Both the position numbers and the translations under genes were made by a program. Under the pieces are notes generated by a model. It saw only the letters and a list, made by a program, of their open reading frames with translations, searched no databases and was not told the DNA's origin. Of a DNA stretch of 38,314 nt, positions 23,811-31,874 are shown in pieces; within the stretch, counting starts at the first letter, position 1, and the number at the start of each line of letters is the position of its first letter. The DNA lies in NCBI GenBank assembly GCA_023150455.1, contig JAKLKW010000077.1, positions 1 to 38,314 of the forward strand, written 5' to 3'. This stretch comes from Alphaproteobacteria bacterium (GTDB taxonomy: Bacteria; Pseudomonadota; Alphaproteobacteria; JAEULC01).

Positions 23811-25415
23811 CTAGCCCCGCGCGTCCTCCAGCACCATCGCCGCGCCCTTCTCGGCGATCATGATCGTGGGCGAGTTGGTGTTGCCCGAGGTGATGCGCGG
23901 CATGACCGAGGCGTCGATCACGCGCACGCCCTCGACGCCGCGCACCTTGAGGCGCGCATCGGTCACCGCCATCGGATCGCTGTCGATGCCCATCTTGGCG
24001 GTCGAGACCGGATGGAAGATGGTCGTGCCGATCGTGCCGGCGCTCTTGACCAGGTCTTCCCCGCTCTGGAGCTGCGCGCCGGGCAGGAATTCCTCGGGCC
24101 GGAAGCGGCTCAGCGCCGGCGCGGCCACGATGCGCCTGGTGATGCGGATCGAGTCGACCGCCACGCGGCGGTCCTCGTCGGTCGACAGGTAGTTCGGCCG
24201 GATCACCGGCGCGTCGGCGGGATCGCGCGAGCGCGCATGGATCGAGCCGCGGCTGGTCGGCCTGAGGTTGGCGACGCTGGCGGTGAAGGCGGGGAACGGG
24301 TGCATCGGCTCGCCGAAGCGGTCGAGCGACAGCGGCTGGATGTGGTACTGCAGGTTCGGCGTGGCGTAGTCGGGCGACGAGCGCGTGAAGGCGCCCAGCT
24401 GCGACGGCGCCATCGTCAGCGGTCCGCGCCGGCGCACCGCGTACTCCAGCCCCATCCAGCCGCGCCGCAGCAGCGACTGGTACTCGATGTTGAGCGTCTT
24501 GGTGCCGGTGATCTTGTAGATCAGGCGAAGCTGCAGATGGTCCTGCAGGTTCTCGCCGACGCCCTTGAGCTCGGCGACCACGGGAACGCCGAGCTGCTGC
24601 AGCCGCTCGCCGGCGCCGACGCCCGAGCGCTCGAGCATCGCCGGCGTGGCGACCGCCCCGGCCGACAGGATCACCTCGCGGCGCGCGCGCAAGGTCCGCT
24701 CGACGCCGTGCTGGCGGAAGACGATGCCGGTCGCTCGGCGCGCGTCGAAGGTCACGCGGTCGACATGCGCGTGCATGACGACGTTCAGGTTCGGCCGGCT
24801 CATCGCCGGCTGGAGGAAGCCGCGCGCCGCGCTCCAGCGCCGTCCGTTCTTCTGGTTGACCTGGAAATAGCCGCAGCCCTCGTTGCTGCCGGTGTTGAAG
24901 TCGCGCGTCGGCGGGATGCCGGACTCGGCGCACGCCTCGATGAACTTGTCGAGGATCTCCCAGCTCACGCGCGGATGGTCGACCCGCCACTCGCCGCCGG
25001 CGCCGTGATGCTCGTTGGCGCCGTCGACATGGTCCTGGTGCTTCTTGAAGTAGGGCAGCACGTCGTCCCAGCCCCAGCCGACCAGCCCGAGCTGGCGCCA
25101 GCCGTCGTAGTCGGCGGCCTGGCCGCGCATGTAGACCATCGCGTTGATGGCCGAGCAGCCGCCCAGCACCTTGCCGCGCGGGTAGTTGAGGCTGCGCCCG
25201 TTCAGGCCCGGGTCGGGCTCGGTCTTGAACATCCAGTCGGCGCGCGGGTTGCCGATCGCGAACAGGTAGCCGACCGGGATGTGGAACCAGATCCAGCGGT
25301 CCTTGCCGCCGGCCTCGACCAGCGCGACGCTGTGCCGGCCGCTCGCGGACAGGCGGTTGGCCAGCACGCAGCCCGCCGAGCCGCCGCCCACGATGACGAA
25401 ATCGTACTCCTCCAC
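23811..25415 (-). CDS. GMC family FAD-dependent oxidoreductase (choline/alcohol dehydrogenase type)
   Basis: 534 residues from a GTG at 25415, which immediately precedes [20 protein letters not shown], the FAD-binding dinucleotide fold. Second GMC signature: [21 protein letters not shown]-terminal active-site parts: [10 protein letters not shown] with catalytic His468, and [18 protein letters not shown] with the partner Asn512 or Asn514. Choline dehydrogenase normally has HPVGTCKMG, so the substrate may be another alcohol, such as a polyethylene glycol or aliphatic alcohol. The protein is complete and acts in the cytoplasm or at the membrane. The frame stays open upstream, but that part is the opposite strand of the amidohydrolase relic. 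Confidence 0.93.
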   Translation of the reverse strand: MEEYDFVIVGGGSAGCVLANRLSASGRHSVALVEAGGKDRWIWFHIPVGYLFAIGNPRADWMFKTEPDPGLNGRSLNYPRGKVLGGCSAINAMVYMRGQAADYDGWRQLGLVGWGWDDVLPYFKKHQDHVDGANEHHGAGGEWRVDHPRVSWEILDKFIEACAESGIPPTRDFNTGSNEGCGYFQVNQKNGRRWSAARGFLQPAMSRPNLNVVMHAHVDRVTFDARRATGIVFRQHGVERTLRARREVILSAGAVATPAMLERSGVGAGERLQQLGVPVVAELKGVGENLQDHLQLRLIYKITGTKTLNIEYQSLLRRGWMGLEYAVRRRGPLTMAPSQLGAFTRSSPDYATPNLQYHIQPLSLDRFGEPMHPFPAFTASVANLRPTSRGSIHARSRDPADAPVIRPNYLSTDEDRRVAVDSIRITRRIVAAPALSRFRPEEFLPGAQLQSGEDLVKSAGTIGTTIFHPVSTAKMGIDSDPMAVTDARLKVRGVEGVRVIDASVMPRITSGNTNSPTIMIAEKGAAMVLEDARG

Positions 25416-25574
25416 GAGAGCGTCCCCATCGGTCTTGTCGTTGGCAGACGGACAAGGTAGGCCGGCGGACGCGACGCATCCAGCCGGAAGTTGCCCGTCG
25501 GGCAGTGGCGCCGGACCAGCCGGGCCGATAGGATCGCCGCCGTGGAACCGCCCCTGCTGCCTTAAAACGCCCGC

Positions 25575-26245
25575 TTGGTCCTGCCCGGGGCGGATTCGCG
25601 GACGGAGCTGCCCTTCGGAGCCGTGCTCGTCCGGGAAGGGCGCATAGCGGCGGTCCTTGCTTCGGGCGACGTGCTGCCGTCGGTCGAGGCGGCGGAGCGG
25701 ATCGACCTCGAAGGCCAGGTGCTGATGCCCGGCCTGGTCAACGCGCACTACCATTCCTATGGCAACGTCGTGCGCGGCACCGAGAACTGCCTGCCGCTCG
25801 AGCAATGGGCGCTCTTTGCCGTCGCCTAGGGCCGCTCCCTGGACGACGACGGCATCCAGACGGCGATCCTGCTGGGCGCGGCGGAGATGCTGCGCGAGAT
25901 GGCGCTGAGCGGGCTGCTGAACGAGCACCTGTCGGTGGCGCACGGCATCTGGACCACGCCGGTGGAGCGGCGCCTGCTGGCCGAGCACGGCGTCACCGTC
26001 GTGCACAATCCGGCGAGCAACCTGATGCTGGGCAGCGGCTTCACGCCACGCCGTCGGCCGTCCGCGCCACCATGGTCGAGGAACGCTGGGCCTATCGCGA
26101 CGGACGCATTCTCAGCTTCGACGAGCAGGCGGCGCTCGCCCGCTTCGCGGCGCTGCGCGGGCGGTTGCACGAACGGGCGAAGGCCGAGGTGGCGACCGCG
26201 GTCGAGGCGACGCCGTTTTTCGCGCGCCTGCCGGGTCGCTGCTGA
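25575..26245 (+). pseudogene. Amidohydrolase (8-oxoguanine deaminase/TrzN-like) with stop and two internal deletions
   Basis: The first piece (25575-25826) encodes ELPFGAVLVREGRIAAVLAS, MPGLVNAHYHSYGNVVRGTE with the metal-binding H-x-H, and ends LEQWALFAVA at an in-frame TAG (25827-25829). The same frame continues with LDDDGIQTAILLGAAEMLR, then jumps to LSGLLNEHLSVAHGIWTTPV and VTVVHNPASNLMLGSGFTP, losing about 130-150 residues. A second deletion with a frame change near 26045 joins to AVRATMVEERWAYRDGRILS, the usual C-terminus. The catalytic barrel's His and Asp ligands are mostly gone. About 220 of an expected 450 residues remain. Confidence 0.8.
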
Positions 26246-26348
26246 TCCGGGAAAGTCCCCGTTGATCGTGTGACCGCCGTCACTGCGTGGCTCGGCCGAC
26301 CAGCCTATCGTCGCTACTATAACGAAAAAGTAACGACTGGAGGCTGCG

Positions 26349-26573
26349 ATGCCTGGCAGGGATGCGGGCAGTTCCCGCAGGTCCGACGCTCGGGATGCGC
26401 TTAGCCGCGCAAAGGAGCTGGTCGACAGTTACGGCCACATGGCTCCATCGCACGCCGCCCGGCGGGCGCTCGAGCTCGTCGCGGCGGGAGACCGCGAGGG
26501 CTACCGGGCCTGGCTCCGCATTCTCAACGAGGTCGACACGCTTTTGGAGACGAAAGCTCGGCGTTCGTCCTGA
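26349..26573 (+). CDS. Small helical hypothetical protein (74 aa)
   Basis: ATG at 26349 has GGAGG 5 nt upstream, and a TATAAC -10-like element lies near 26318. The product is helical: DALSRAKELVDSYGHMAPSH, then AARRALELVAAGDREGYRAW and LRILNEVDTLLETKA. The pattern suggests a short alpha-helical regulator or stress protein. I cannot name the family, but codon use and the ribosome binding site support a real gene. Confidence 0.65.
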   Translation: MPGRDAGSSRRSDARDALSRAKELVDSYGHMAPSHAARRALELVAAGDREGYRAWLRILNEVDTLLETKARRSS

Positions 26574-26600
26574 CGGGCCCTCCCGGAATGTCAACTTGCC

Positions 26601-26927
26601 TTACCGCCGCGGCATCGCCGCGACGAGCGCGTGGTCCCTGTCGGTGACGTAGCGCGGGCCGGCGCCGCCCGGGCTGCCCCAGCCGGTCACGGCGTCGCCG
26701 AAGAACTCGGCATTGGCGGCGACGAAGCCGCGCTGCGCCTCCGGCACGTCGATATCGGCATGGATCGCCTGCACCGGGCAGACGCTGAGGCACAGTGCGC
26801 AATTGATGCACTCGTCCGGCTGGATGTAGAGCATCCGCCCGCCCTCGTAGATGCACTCGACCGGGCAGACCGGCACGCAGGCCTTGTCCTTCACGTCGAC
26901 GCAAGGCCCGGTGATGACATGGGCCAT
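26601..26927 (-). CDS. fdxA: 7Fe ferredoxin (FdxA type)
   Basis: 108-residue electron carrier. Cysteines at 9, 17, 21, 25 and 40, 43, 46, 50 reproduce the spacing of Azotobacter-type FdI (8, 16, 20, 24, 39, 42, 45, 49), which holds one [3Fe-4S] and one [4Fe-4S] cluster. Key stretches are CVPVCPVECIYEGGRMLYI and DECINCALCLSVCPVQAI. The C-terminus GDAVTGWGSPGGAGPRYVTD is a family-like extension. The ATG at 26927 starts 4 bases after the stop of the enoyl-CoA hydratase relic, so the two were probably co-transcribed. The redox partner is unknown. Confidence 0.93.
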   Translation of the reverse strand: MAHVITGPCVDVKDKACVPVCPVECIYEGGRMLYIQPDECINCALCLSVCPVQAIHADIDVPEAQRGFVAANAEFFGDAVTGWGSPGGAGPRYVTDRDHALVAAMPRR

Positions 26928-26931
26928 GGGG

Positions 26932-27167
26932 TCAGCGTCCCTGCCAGCGCGGCTGGCGCTTCTCGCGGAAGGCGGCGACGCCCTCGTCCTGGTCCCTGCT
27001 CATGAGCGCCGCGATCAGCGCCGGCAGCTTCTGCGCCCGCGCCTCGGCGGCGGTCAAATGCGCCGTCCGCCTGACGGTCTGCTTGATCGAGTGGATCGAC
27101 AGCGCCATATCGATGATGTCTTTGGCAAGCGCCGCGCCGCCGGCCCCGTCGCCGACCGTGTCGGCGG
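26932..27167 (-). pseudogene. Enoyl-CoA hydratase/isomerase, C-terminal relic
   Basis: The frame ending at TGA 26934-26932 reads AALAKDIIDMALSIHSIKQT, LTAAEARAQKLPALIAALMS and RDQDEGVAAFREKRQPRWQG-R. EGVAAFxEKRxPxWxGR is the standard C-terminal end of crotonase-family proteins. A TGA stops the frame at about 27168 on the upstream side, and none of the active-site parts (oxyanion hole, catalytic Glu) is present. About 75 of 260 residues remain. Confidence 0.75.
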
Positions 27168-27902
27168 GTCAGCGCCGAACGCGGCTGCGCCGCTTGGCGG
27201 CGGCGTCGACGCGCGTCCGCTTCACCCTGTCCCCGGCAGCGTCCAGGGAGCGCCGTTCTTCCGCTCCCTGCTCCTTGCACGATGCGCACGGCCCGGGATC
27301 GCGCGATCAGTGCGCGCCTGTCCGGCGCGGCACTTCGCCGCAGCCCTGCGCCCGGGCGGCAACTGCCGTTGTCCCGTGTGCGGCGGCGGGGAGTCGCGAT
27401 TCCGGCGATTGTCGTCGAGCACCCTAGCGCCGGCCCGCAGCCTCCCATGCCGAATTCCCTTCGTCGCGTTCGCCAAAGCGATTCTTGCTTGCGACTACGT
27501 GCCGGTTCGAGCCGCGAGTTTCTTCTACGCGCGTTTGGCAAGGCTAGGCATGGCGCAAGCCGGCAATATCGCCTTCCGCCATTGCGATCGACATAGAACC
27601 TGCGTTTGATGGCGCGAGGCATAGTCATCCGCAACACAAACGTGGCAAGGCCCTCTGCGCCACCACGAAGCGAACGGGTATGCCTTTCGATATGTCCGCT
27701 GCGCTCTTGCTCCGATGGTCGCGCCATGTCAATCGATCGTAAACGGTCGGCGCGCAGAATTTCCGAGTGATCGAAGCCGCGCCCCGGAGCGCGCAACCGC
27801 TCGGGTCCCGCCATGCGCAGGTTGCGGCGGCGGAAAAGCACCCGTCGGAGTGCGCGGATCGCGGGAAACGCCCGCGCGCGACTGGGACAGGGAAGAAGAA
27901 GA
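27168..27902. other. Non-coding stretch
   Basis: Several frames are open over 100-300 bases, but their products are Arg/Pro/Ser-rich and match no protein pattern I know. The 27400-27720 part is less GC-rich than its surroundings. I see no RNA gene, repeat or clear promoter. It may contain the eroded rest of the enoyl-CoA hydratase region. Confidence 0.4.
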
Positions 27903-27935
27903 ATGATGACGCGCCTGCGGATACGCCAGCCATGA
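27903..27935 (+). CDS. Possible 10-codon leader peptide coupled to the regulator gene
   Basis: ATG ATG at 27903, preceded by the purine run GGGAAGAAGAAGA, opens a frame of ten codons (MMTRLRIRQP) that ends at TGA 27933-27935. That stop overlaps the ATG of the regulator gene at 27932 (ATGA). The regulator start itself has no Shine-Dalgarno sequence, so translational coupling through this peptide would explain how it is translated. Confidence 0.35.
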   Translation: MMTRLRIRQP

Positions 27936-29077
27936 GCCAGGACCGGGCAGGTTCATTCGCCACCGCCTGGCCGCACCATCCCCCGGCGGTTCAGGATCCG
28001 CTCCATCCGGGTTGCTTCACCGTGGTCGGCCCCGAACGGCCGCTGAAGGCGGTACTGATCGACGCGCTCGGCCACCGGTTTCCGGCAGCGAGGCTGGAGG
28101 AGTTCGGGTCGACCCAAGCCGTGCTCGACAGCGGGCGCGCGGACACGCCTGAAGATGTCGTCATCGTGGATTGCCCCGACGACGACGCGGTCATGGTCGC
28201 CGGGATCCAGCGGATCCGCCGCGTGCGGCCGCGCTCCAGGATCGTGGCGTTGCATCGAGCCGACGCCGCCGATCATGCCTGCGTCGCCATCCAGGCCGGT
28301 GCCGACGGATGCCTGTCCCGCGGCATCGACCCGGCCGAGATCGTGGAGGCCGTCCGCCTGCTGATGCGACGCACGGCGCCGTCGCTGTCGCGCGGCGTGC
28401 AGGGGAAAGGGCACCGGCGGCTGCTGGTCGATCTCGACACGCTGGCCACCGCATCGTTGTTCGACCGGCTGCCGGTCGCTTCCTATGTCATCCAGGGCAG
28501 CGGCTATGCGGCTGTCAATCAGGCCGCGGCCGAGCTGTTCCGCTACGCGCCGACCGACATGATGCACATGCGCTACTGGGACGTGATAGCGCCGGCCTGG
28601 CGCGACTTTATGCGTCGGCGCGTCATGCGTTGGCTGCGCGGCGATCCGCTGGAGGCGCACGGCGAGACCCCGATCGTGACCGGCAAGGGCGAGCACCGCT
28701 GGGTCGAGGCGCATCGCAGCAAGATCGAGTTCCATGGCGCGCCCGCGCTGCTGGTCGTCCTGACCGACGTCACCGAGCGGCGGTTCTGGACCGAGGGCCG
28801 CCGCCTCGAGGCGCAAGGCGGGGCCGCCGCGGCTCCCTCGCCCGACCGGACGGCACAAGCGGACGGGCTGCATGCCGAGCGCGCGGACGCTTATGCCTGG
28901 CTGACCCAGCGCCTCCTTGCCCTGATCGGCGAAGGCCGCGCCAACAAGCAGATCGCGCTCACGCTCGGCATCACCGAAGGCACGGCGAAGCTGCACGTGC
29001 ACACGCTGATGCGCGCCTTCCGGGTGCAGAACCGCACCATGCTTGCGCTCATCGCGCGGGAGCGCCGACCGGCGTAG
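27932..29077 (+). CDS. Pseudo-receiver/PAS/LuxR-type transcriptional regulator
   Basis: 381 residues. Residues about 38-148 form a receiver-like domain: VVIVDCPDDDAVMVAGIQRI places Asp80 where the phosphoacceptor sits, but the acidic pair and the conserved Lys are missing, so it is likely a pseudo-receiver. Residues about 172-288 form a PAS domain (SLFDRLPVASYVIQGSGYAA, then LLVVLTDVTERR). Residues 325-378 form a LuxR/NarL HTH (EGRANKQIALTLGITEGTAK, LHVHTLMRAFRVQNRTM). The signal and targets are unknown. ATG 27932 is chosen; the frame extends to GTG 27767 but without a ribosome site. Confidence 0.82.
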   Translation: MSQDRAGSFATAWPHHPPAVQDPLHPGCFTVVGPERPLKAVLIDALGHRFPAARLEEFGSTQAVLDSGRADTPEDVVIVDCPDDDAVMVAGIQRIRRVRPRSRIVALHRADAADHACVAIQAGADGCLSRGIDPAEIVEAVRLLMRRTAPSLSRGVQGKGHRRLLVDLDTLATASLFDRLPVASYVIQGSGYAAVNQAAAELFRYAPTDMMHMRYWDVIAPAWRDFMRRRVMRWLRGDPLEAHGETPIVTGKGEHRWVEAHRSKIEFHGAPALLVVLTDVTERRFWTEGRRLEAQGGAAAAPSPDRTAQADGLHAERADAYAWLTQRLLALIGEGRANKQIALTLGITEGTAKLHVHTLMRAFRVQNRTMLALIARERRPA

Positions 29078-29192
29078 CGGCCGGCAGTGCGCGCCGACCC
29101 GACTTCCGGCGGCGGCGCGAAATCGCTGCACGTCGCATGAGGCGGGCCGGTCGATCGCGATCCCCCGCGGCGCGCGGCCCGCGGAATGCGAG

Positions 29193-29414
29193 ATGACCGA
29201 GACTCCCCGGAAGCCCCTCGGCGCCGTGATCGTCGACGCGCTGCTGCCGCCCGACATGGCGCTCGCCTGCGAGGCCGCGGGCACGGCCAAGGGCGGGCGC
29301 GACGCGCTCGCGCTTTTCGTCCTGGGCCTGCTCGCCGGCGCCTTCATCGCGCTCGGCGCGGTGTACTGGTTCCTTTATCTGCGGCGGCGCAGCTGGCCTT
29401 TCCGCCTTCCGCGG
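29193..29414 (+). pseudogene. Formate/nitrite transporter (FNT) with large internal deletion
   Basis: The N-terminus (MTETPRKPLGAVIVDALLPP, then MALACEAAGTAKGGRDALAL and LLAGAFIALGAV) is that of a FocA/NirC-family channel through helix 1. It is followed directly by YWFLYLRRRS, the usual last-helix/C-terminal end. Everything in between, about 190 of 270 residues, is missing, and the join keeps the frame. The open frame continues to 29687 with unrelated sequence. The product could not form a channel. Confidence 0.7.
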
Positions 29415-29859
29415 ATCACGAAGTTCGCGGCCGGTCGCTTGCGGCGGTCCGCGCGGATCGAAACGAAAGCCTGGCAGACGATCTGCCGCCGGTCGACCCT
29501 GCGGTGCCGGCCAGCAAGCGCGGCGAGCGCGGGAATGGACCCAGGCATGACGCGCAATAGGTTGATGTTGCAGGCAGTTCCTTCGGGCGGCGGGAAACGC
29601 TTCGCCTTGACCGCCGCGATGCTCCTGCTTCTATCCCAATGGAACAGGGGCGGCGCCGTCCCTCTGGCTTCGCGTCGCATCGGTTGATCTCGGTCATGGC
29701 GCGCTCAAGTCCACTCTGGCCGTTCTGGTGCAGCGAATGCTCCGCGTCGCGCGGGCGCGGCAGTCCTGGCCGGGAGTACCGCGGCACGACGTCGGGCTGA
29801 ACATCGGTCGGAGAACGCCCTGTGATATTCTCGGCGCGCCAACCACACGACGGCCCCGA

Positions 29860-31110
29860 ATGCGCATAGCAATCGGCCGCCTGGAGACCCCGGATGTTGA
29901 CGGGCTCGATGTCGAAATCGTCGAGCGCAAAGGCCCGGGCCACCCCGACAGCATCTGCGATGCGCTGGCGGAACAGCTGAGCCTGTCGCTTTGCCGGTTC
30001 TACCAGGACCGGTTCGGCCTGGTCCTGCACCACAATGTCGACAAGGCGCTGCTGTGGGGCGGAAGCGCCGCGCCCGCCTTCGGCGGCGGCAGGGTGCTGA
30101 AGCCCTTCGAGTTCTTCATCGCCGGACGCGCCACCGACAAGTTCGAAGGCGCAACGGTCCCAGTCGAGGACATCGCCGTCGAAGGCGCGCGCCGGTGGCT
30201 GCGAGAGCATATGCATGCGGTCGATCCGGAAGCGCACATGGTGTTTCACACCCTGGTGCGGCCCGGCTCGCCCGACCTGGTCGAGCTTTTCCTTCGCCAA
30301 CGGGAAACCGGGGTCAAGCTGGCCAACGATACCTCCGTGGGCGTCGGCTATGCGCCGTTGAGCGAGCTGGAGACCGTGGTCTATCAGGTCGAGCGACACC
30401 TGAATGCAGCCGAGACCAAGGCCGCCCATCCCGAGATCGGCGAGGACATCAAGATCATGGGCGTTCGGCGCGGCGACGCGATCCACCTGACCGTCGGCTG
30501 TGCGTTCATCGATCGCCACGTGTCGGATATCCGCGACTATGCCGACAAGAAGCGCTGCGTCGGCGAGATCGCCCGCGAGCTCGCCCGACGACATACAAGG
30601 CGGCAGGTCATGGTGACCGTCAACGCGGCCGACGACCTTGCGGCGGGAAGCATCTTCCTCACGGTCACCGGCACATCGGCGGAATCGGGAGACGATGGCG
30701 AGGCCGGCCGCGGCAATCGCGCGAACGGGCTCATCACCCCATACCGCCCCATGACCATGGAGTCGCTCGCCGGCAAGAACCCGATCACCCATGTCGGCAA
30801 GCTCTACAACCTGGCCGCCGGTCTGGCCGCGGCGGCGCTCGTCGACGGGATTCCCGGCGTGGCGTCGGCCCAGTGCTACCTGGTCAGCCAAATAGGCAGC
30901 CCGCTCGACGACCCGCAGGTCGTGGACGTCAAGCTGCGCCTGCACGACCCGGCTTCTCTCGCCAGCGCGAGCCGACAGGCGAAAGACATCGTCGGCGCCC
31001 AGGTGTCCCGTATCGAAACCCTGTGGTCCGACATGATCGCCGGCGAGCTCGGCTTCGACCGCTGGCCGCTCGACCGAGGACCGCTGACGCGATCGCAGGA
31101 AGCAGGCTGA
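29860..31110 (+). CDS. mat: Archaeal-type S-adenosylmethionine synthetase
   Basis: 416 residues of the archaeal-type AdoMet synthetase family, which makes SAM from methionine and ATP and differs strongly from bacterial MetK. Diagnostic segments are VERKGPGHPDSICDALAEQL (21-40), HNVDKALLWGGSAAPAFGGG (58-77), FIDRHVSDIRDY (217-228) and GDDGEAGRGNRANGLITPYR (277-296) followed by MTMESLAGKNPITHVGKLYN. Length is close to the archaeal norm of about 400. ATG at 29860 fits the family N-terminus (MRIAIG). Its TGA overlaps the ATG of the isoaspartyl methyltransferase gene, giving a coupled operon. A bacterium with its own MetK would not need it for general SAM supply, so it likely serves the linked methyltransferases. 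Confidence 0.93.
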   Translation: MRIAIGRLETPDVDGLDVEIVERKGPGHPDSICDALAEQLSLSLCRFYQDRFGLVLHHNVDKALLWGGSAAPAFGGGRVLKPFEFFIAGRATDKFEGATVPVEDIAVEGARRWLREHMHAVDPEAHMVFHTLVRPGSPDLVELFLRQRETGVKLANDTSVGVGYAPLSELETVVYQVERHLNAAETKAAHPEIGEDIKIMGVRRGDAIHLTVGCAFIDRHVSDIRDYADKKRCVGEIARELARRHTRRQVMVTVNAADDLAAGSIFLTVTGTSAESGDDGEAGRGNRANGLITPYRPMTMESLAGKNPITHVGKLYNLAAGLAAAALVDGIPGVASAQCYLVSQIGSPLDDPQVVDVKLRLHDPASLASASRQAKDIVGAQVSRIETLWSDMIAGELGFDRWPLDRGPLTRSQEAG

Positions 31111-31874
31111 TGAGGTCGCATCCGGTCCGCCGCGCGGGAATCGAGACACGGTGGTTGGCGCTCGCCGTCGCCGCGCTCGTCCTGGCGACGCCGCACGGCA
31201 CGGCGGCGAGCGACGAGTTCGCCGCTCCGCGGGCGGCGATGGTGCGACTGATCGAGCAGCTCGGCTGGGGCAGCAAGAAGCCCGTGGGGCACGAGAATAT
31301 CGATCCGCGCGTTCTCGCCGTCATGGGAAAGGTGCCCCGGCACGAGTTCGTTCCCGAAGATCTGCGCGACGCCGCCTACGCCAACCGGCCGCTGCCCATC
31401 GGCTACGGACAGACGATATCGCAGCCCCTGATCGTCGCCATGATGACCGACCTGTTGCAGCTGGAGCCGGACCACGTCGTCCTCGAGGTCGGCACCGGAT
31501 CCGGCTACCACGCGGCCGTCGTCGCCGGCCTTGCCCGGCGCGTCTACACGATCGAGATCGTTCCCGCGCTCGCGGAGATGTCGGCTCGCCGGCTTCGGCG
31601 CATGGGTTACGACAACGTCGAAGTGCGTGCCGGCGACGGATACTACGGCTGGCAGTCGGCCGCGCCCTTCGACCGTATCCTGGTGACGGCGGCCGCGGGC
31701 CATGTCCCGCCGCCGCTCATCGAGCAACTCCGGCCCGGCGGTCGCATGGTCATTCCGGTCGGCGGCGCCTTCCTTCTTCAGCACCTCGTGCTCGTCGAAA
31801 AGGACGCGGCCGGGAGCATCCGGACGCGACAGCTCCTTCCCGTGAGCTTCGTCCCGTTGACCCGCGCCAAGTGA
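31110..31874 (+). CDS. pcm: Protein-L-isoaspartate O-methyltransferase with signal peptide
   Basis: 254 residues. PIMT methylates abnormal isoaspartyl residues so that they can revert to Asp. The N-terminus (MRSHPVRRAGIETRWLALAV, then AALVLATPHGTAAS) is a signal peptide with probable cleavage after about residue 33, so the enzyme should work in the periplasm or be membrane-tethered. The catalytic domain is complete: PRHEFVPEDLRDAAYANRPL and IGYGQTISQPLIVAMMTDLL, SAM motif I VVLEVGTGSGYHAAVVAGLA, and motif II PFDRILVTAAAGHVPPPLIE. It is coupled to the SAM synthetase upstream and to a membrane protein downstream (both overlap by 1-4 nt). Confidence 0.93.
   Translation: MRSHPVRRAGIETRWLALAVAALVLATPHGTAASDEFAAPRAAMVRLIEQLGWGSKKPVGHENIDPRVLAVMGKVPRHEFVPEDLRDAAYANRPLPIGYGQTISQPLIVAMMTDLLQLEPDHVVLEVGTGSGYHAAVVAGLARRVYTIEIVPALAEMSARRLRRMGYDNVEVRAGDGYYGWQSAAPFDRILVTAAAGHVPPPLIEQLRPGGRMVIPVGGAFLLQHLVLVEKDAAGSIRTRQLLPVSFVPLTRAK

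Noticed and set aside
26262-26278. TTGATCGTGTGACC before the 26349 gene
   Set aside because: Right half does not match ATCAA; not a credible FNR box.
27222-27841. Minus-strand frames in the gap upstream of the enoyl-CoA hydratase relic
   Set aside because: Arg/Ser/Gly-rich translations without any crotonase or other motif.
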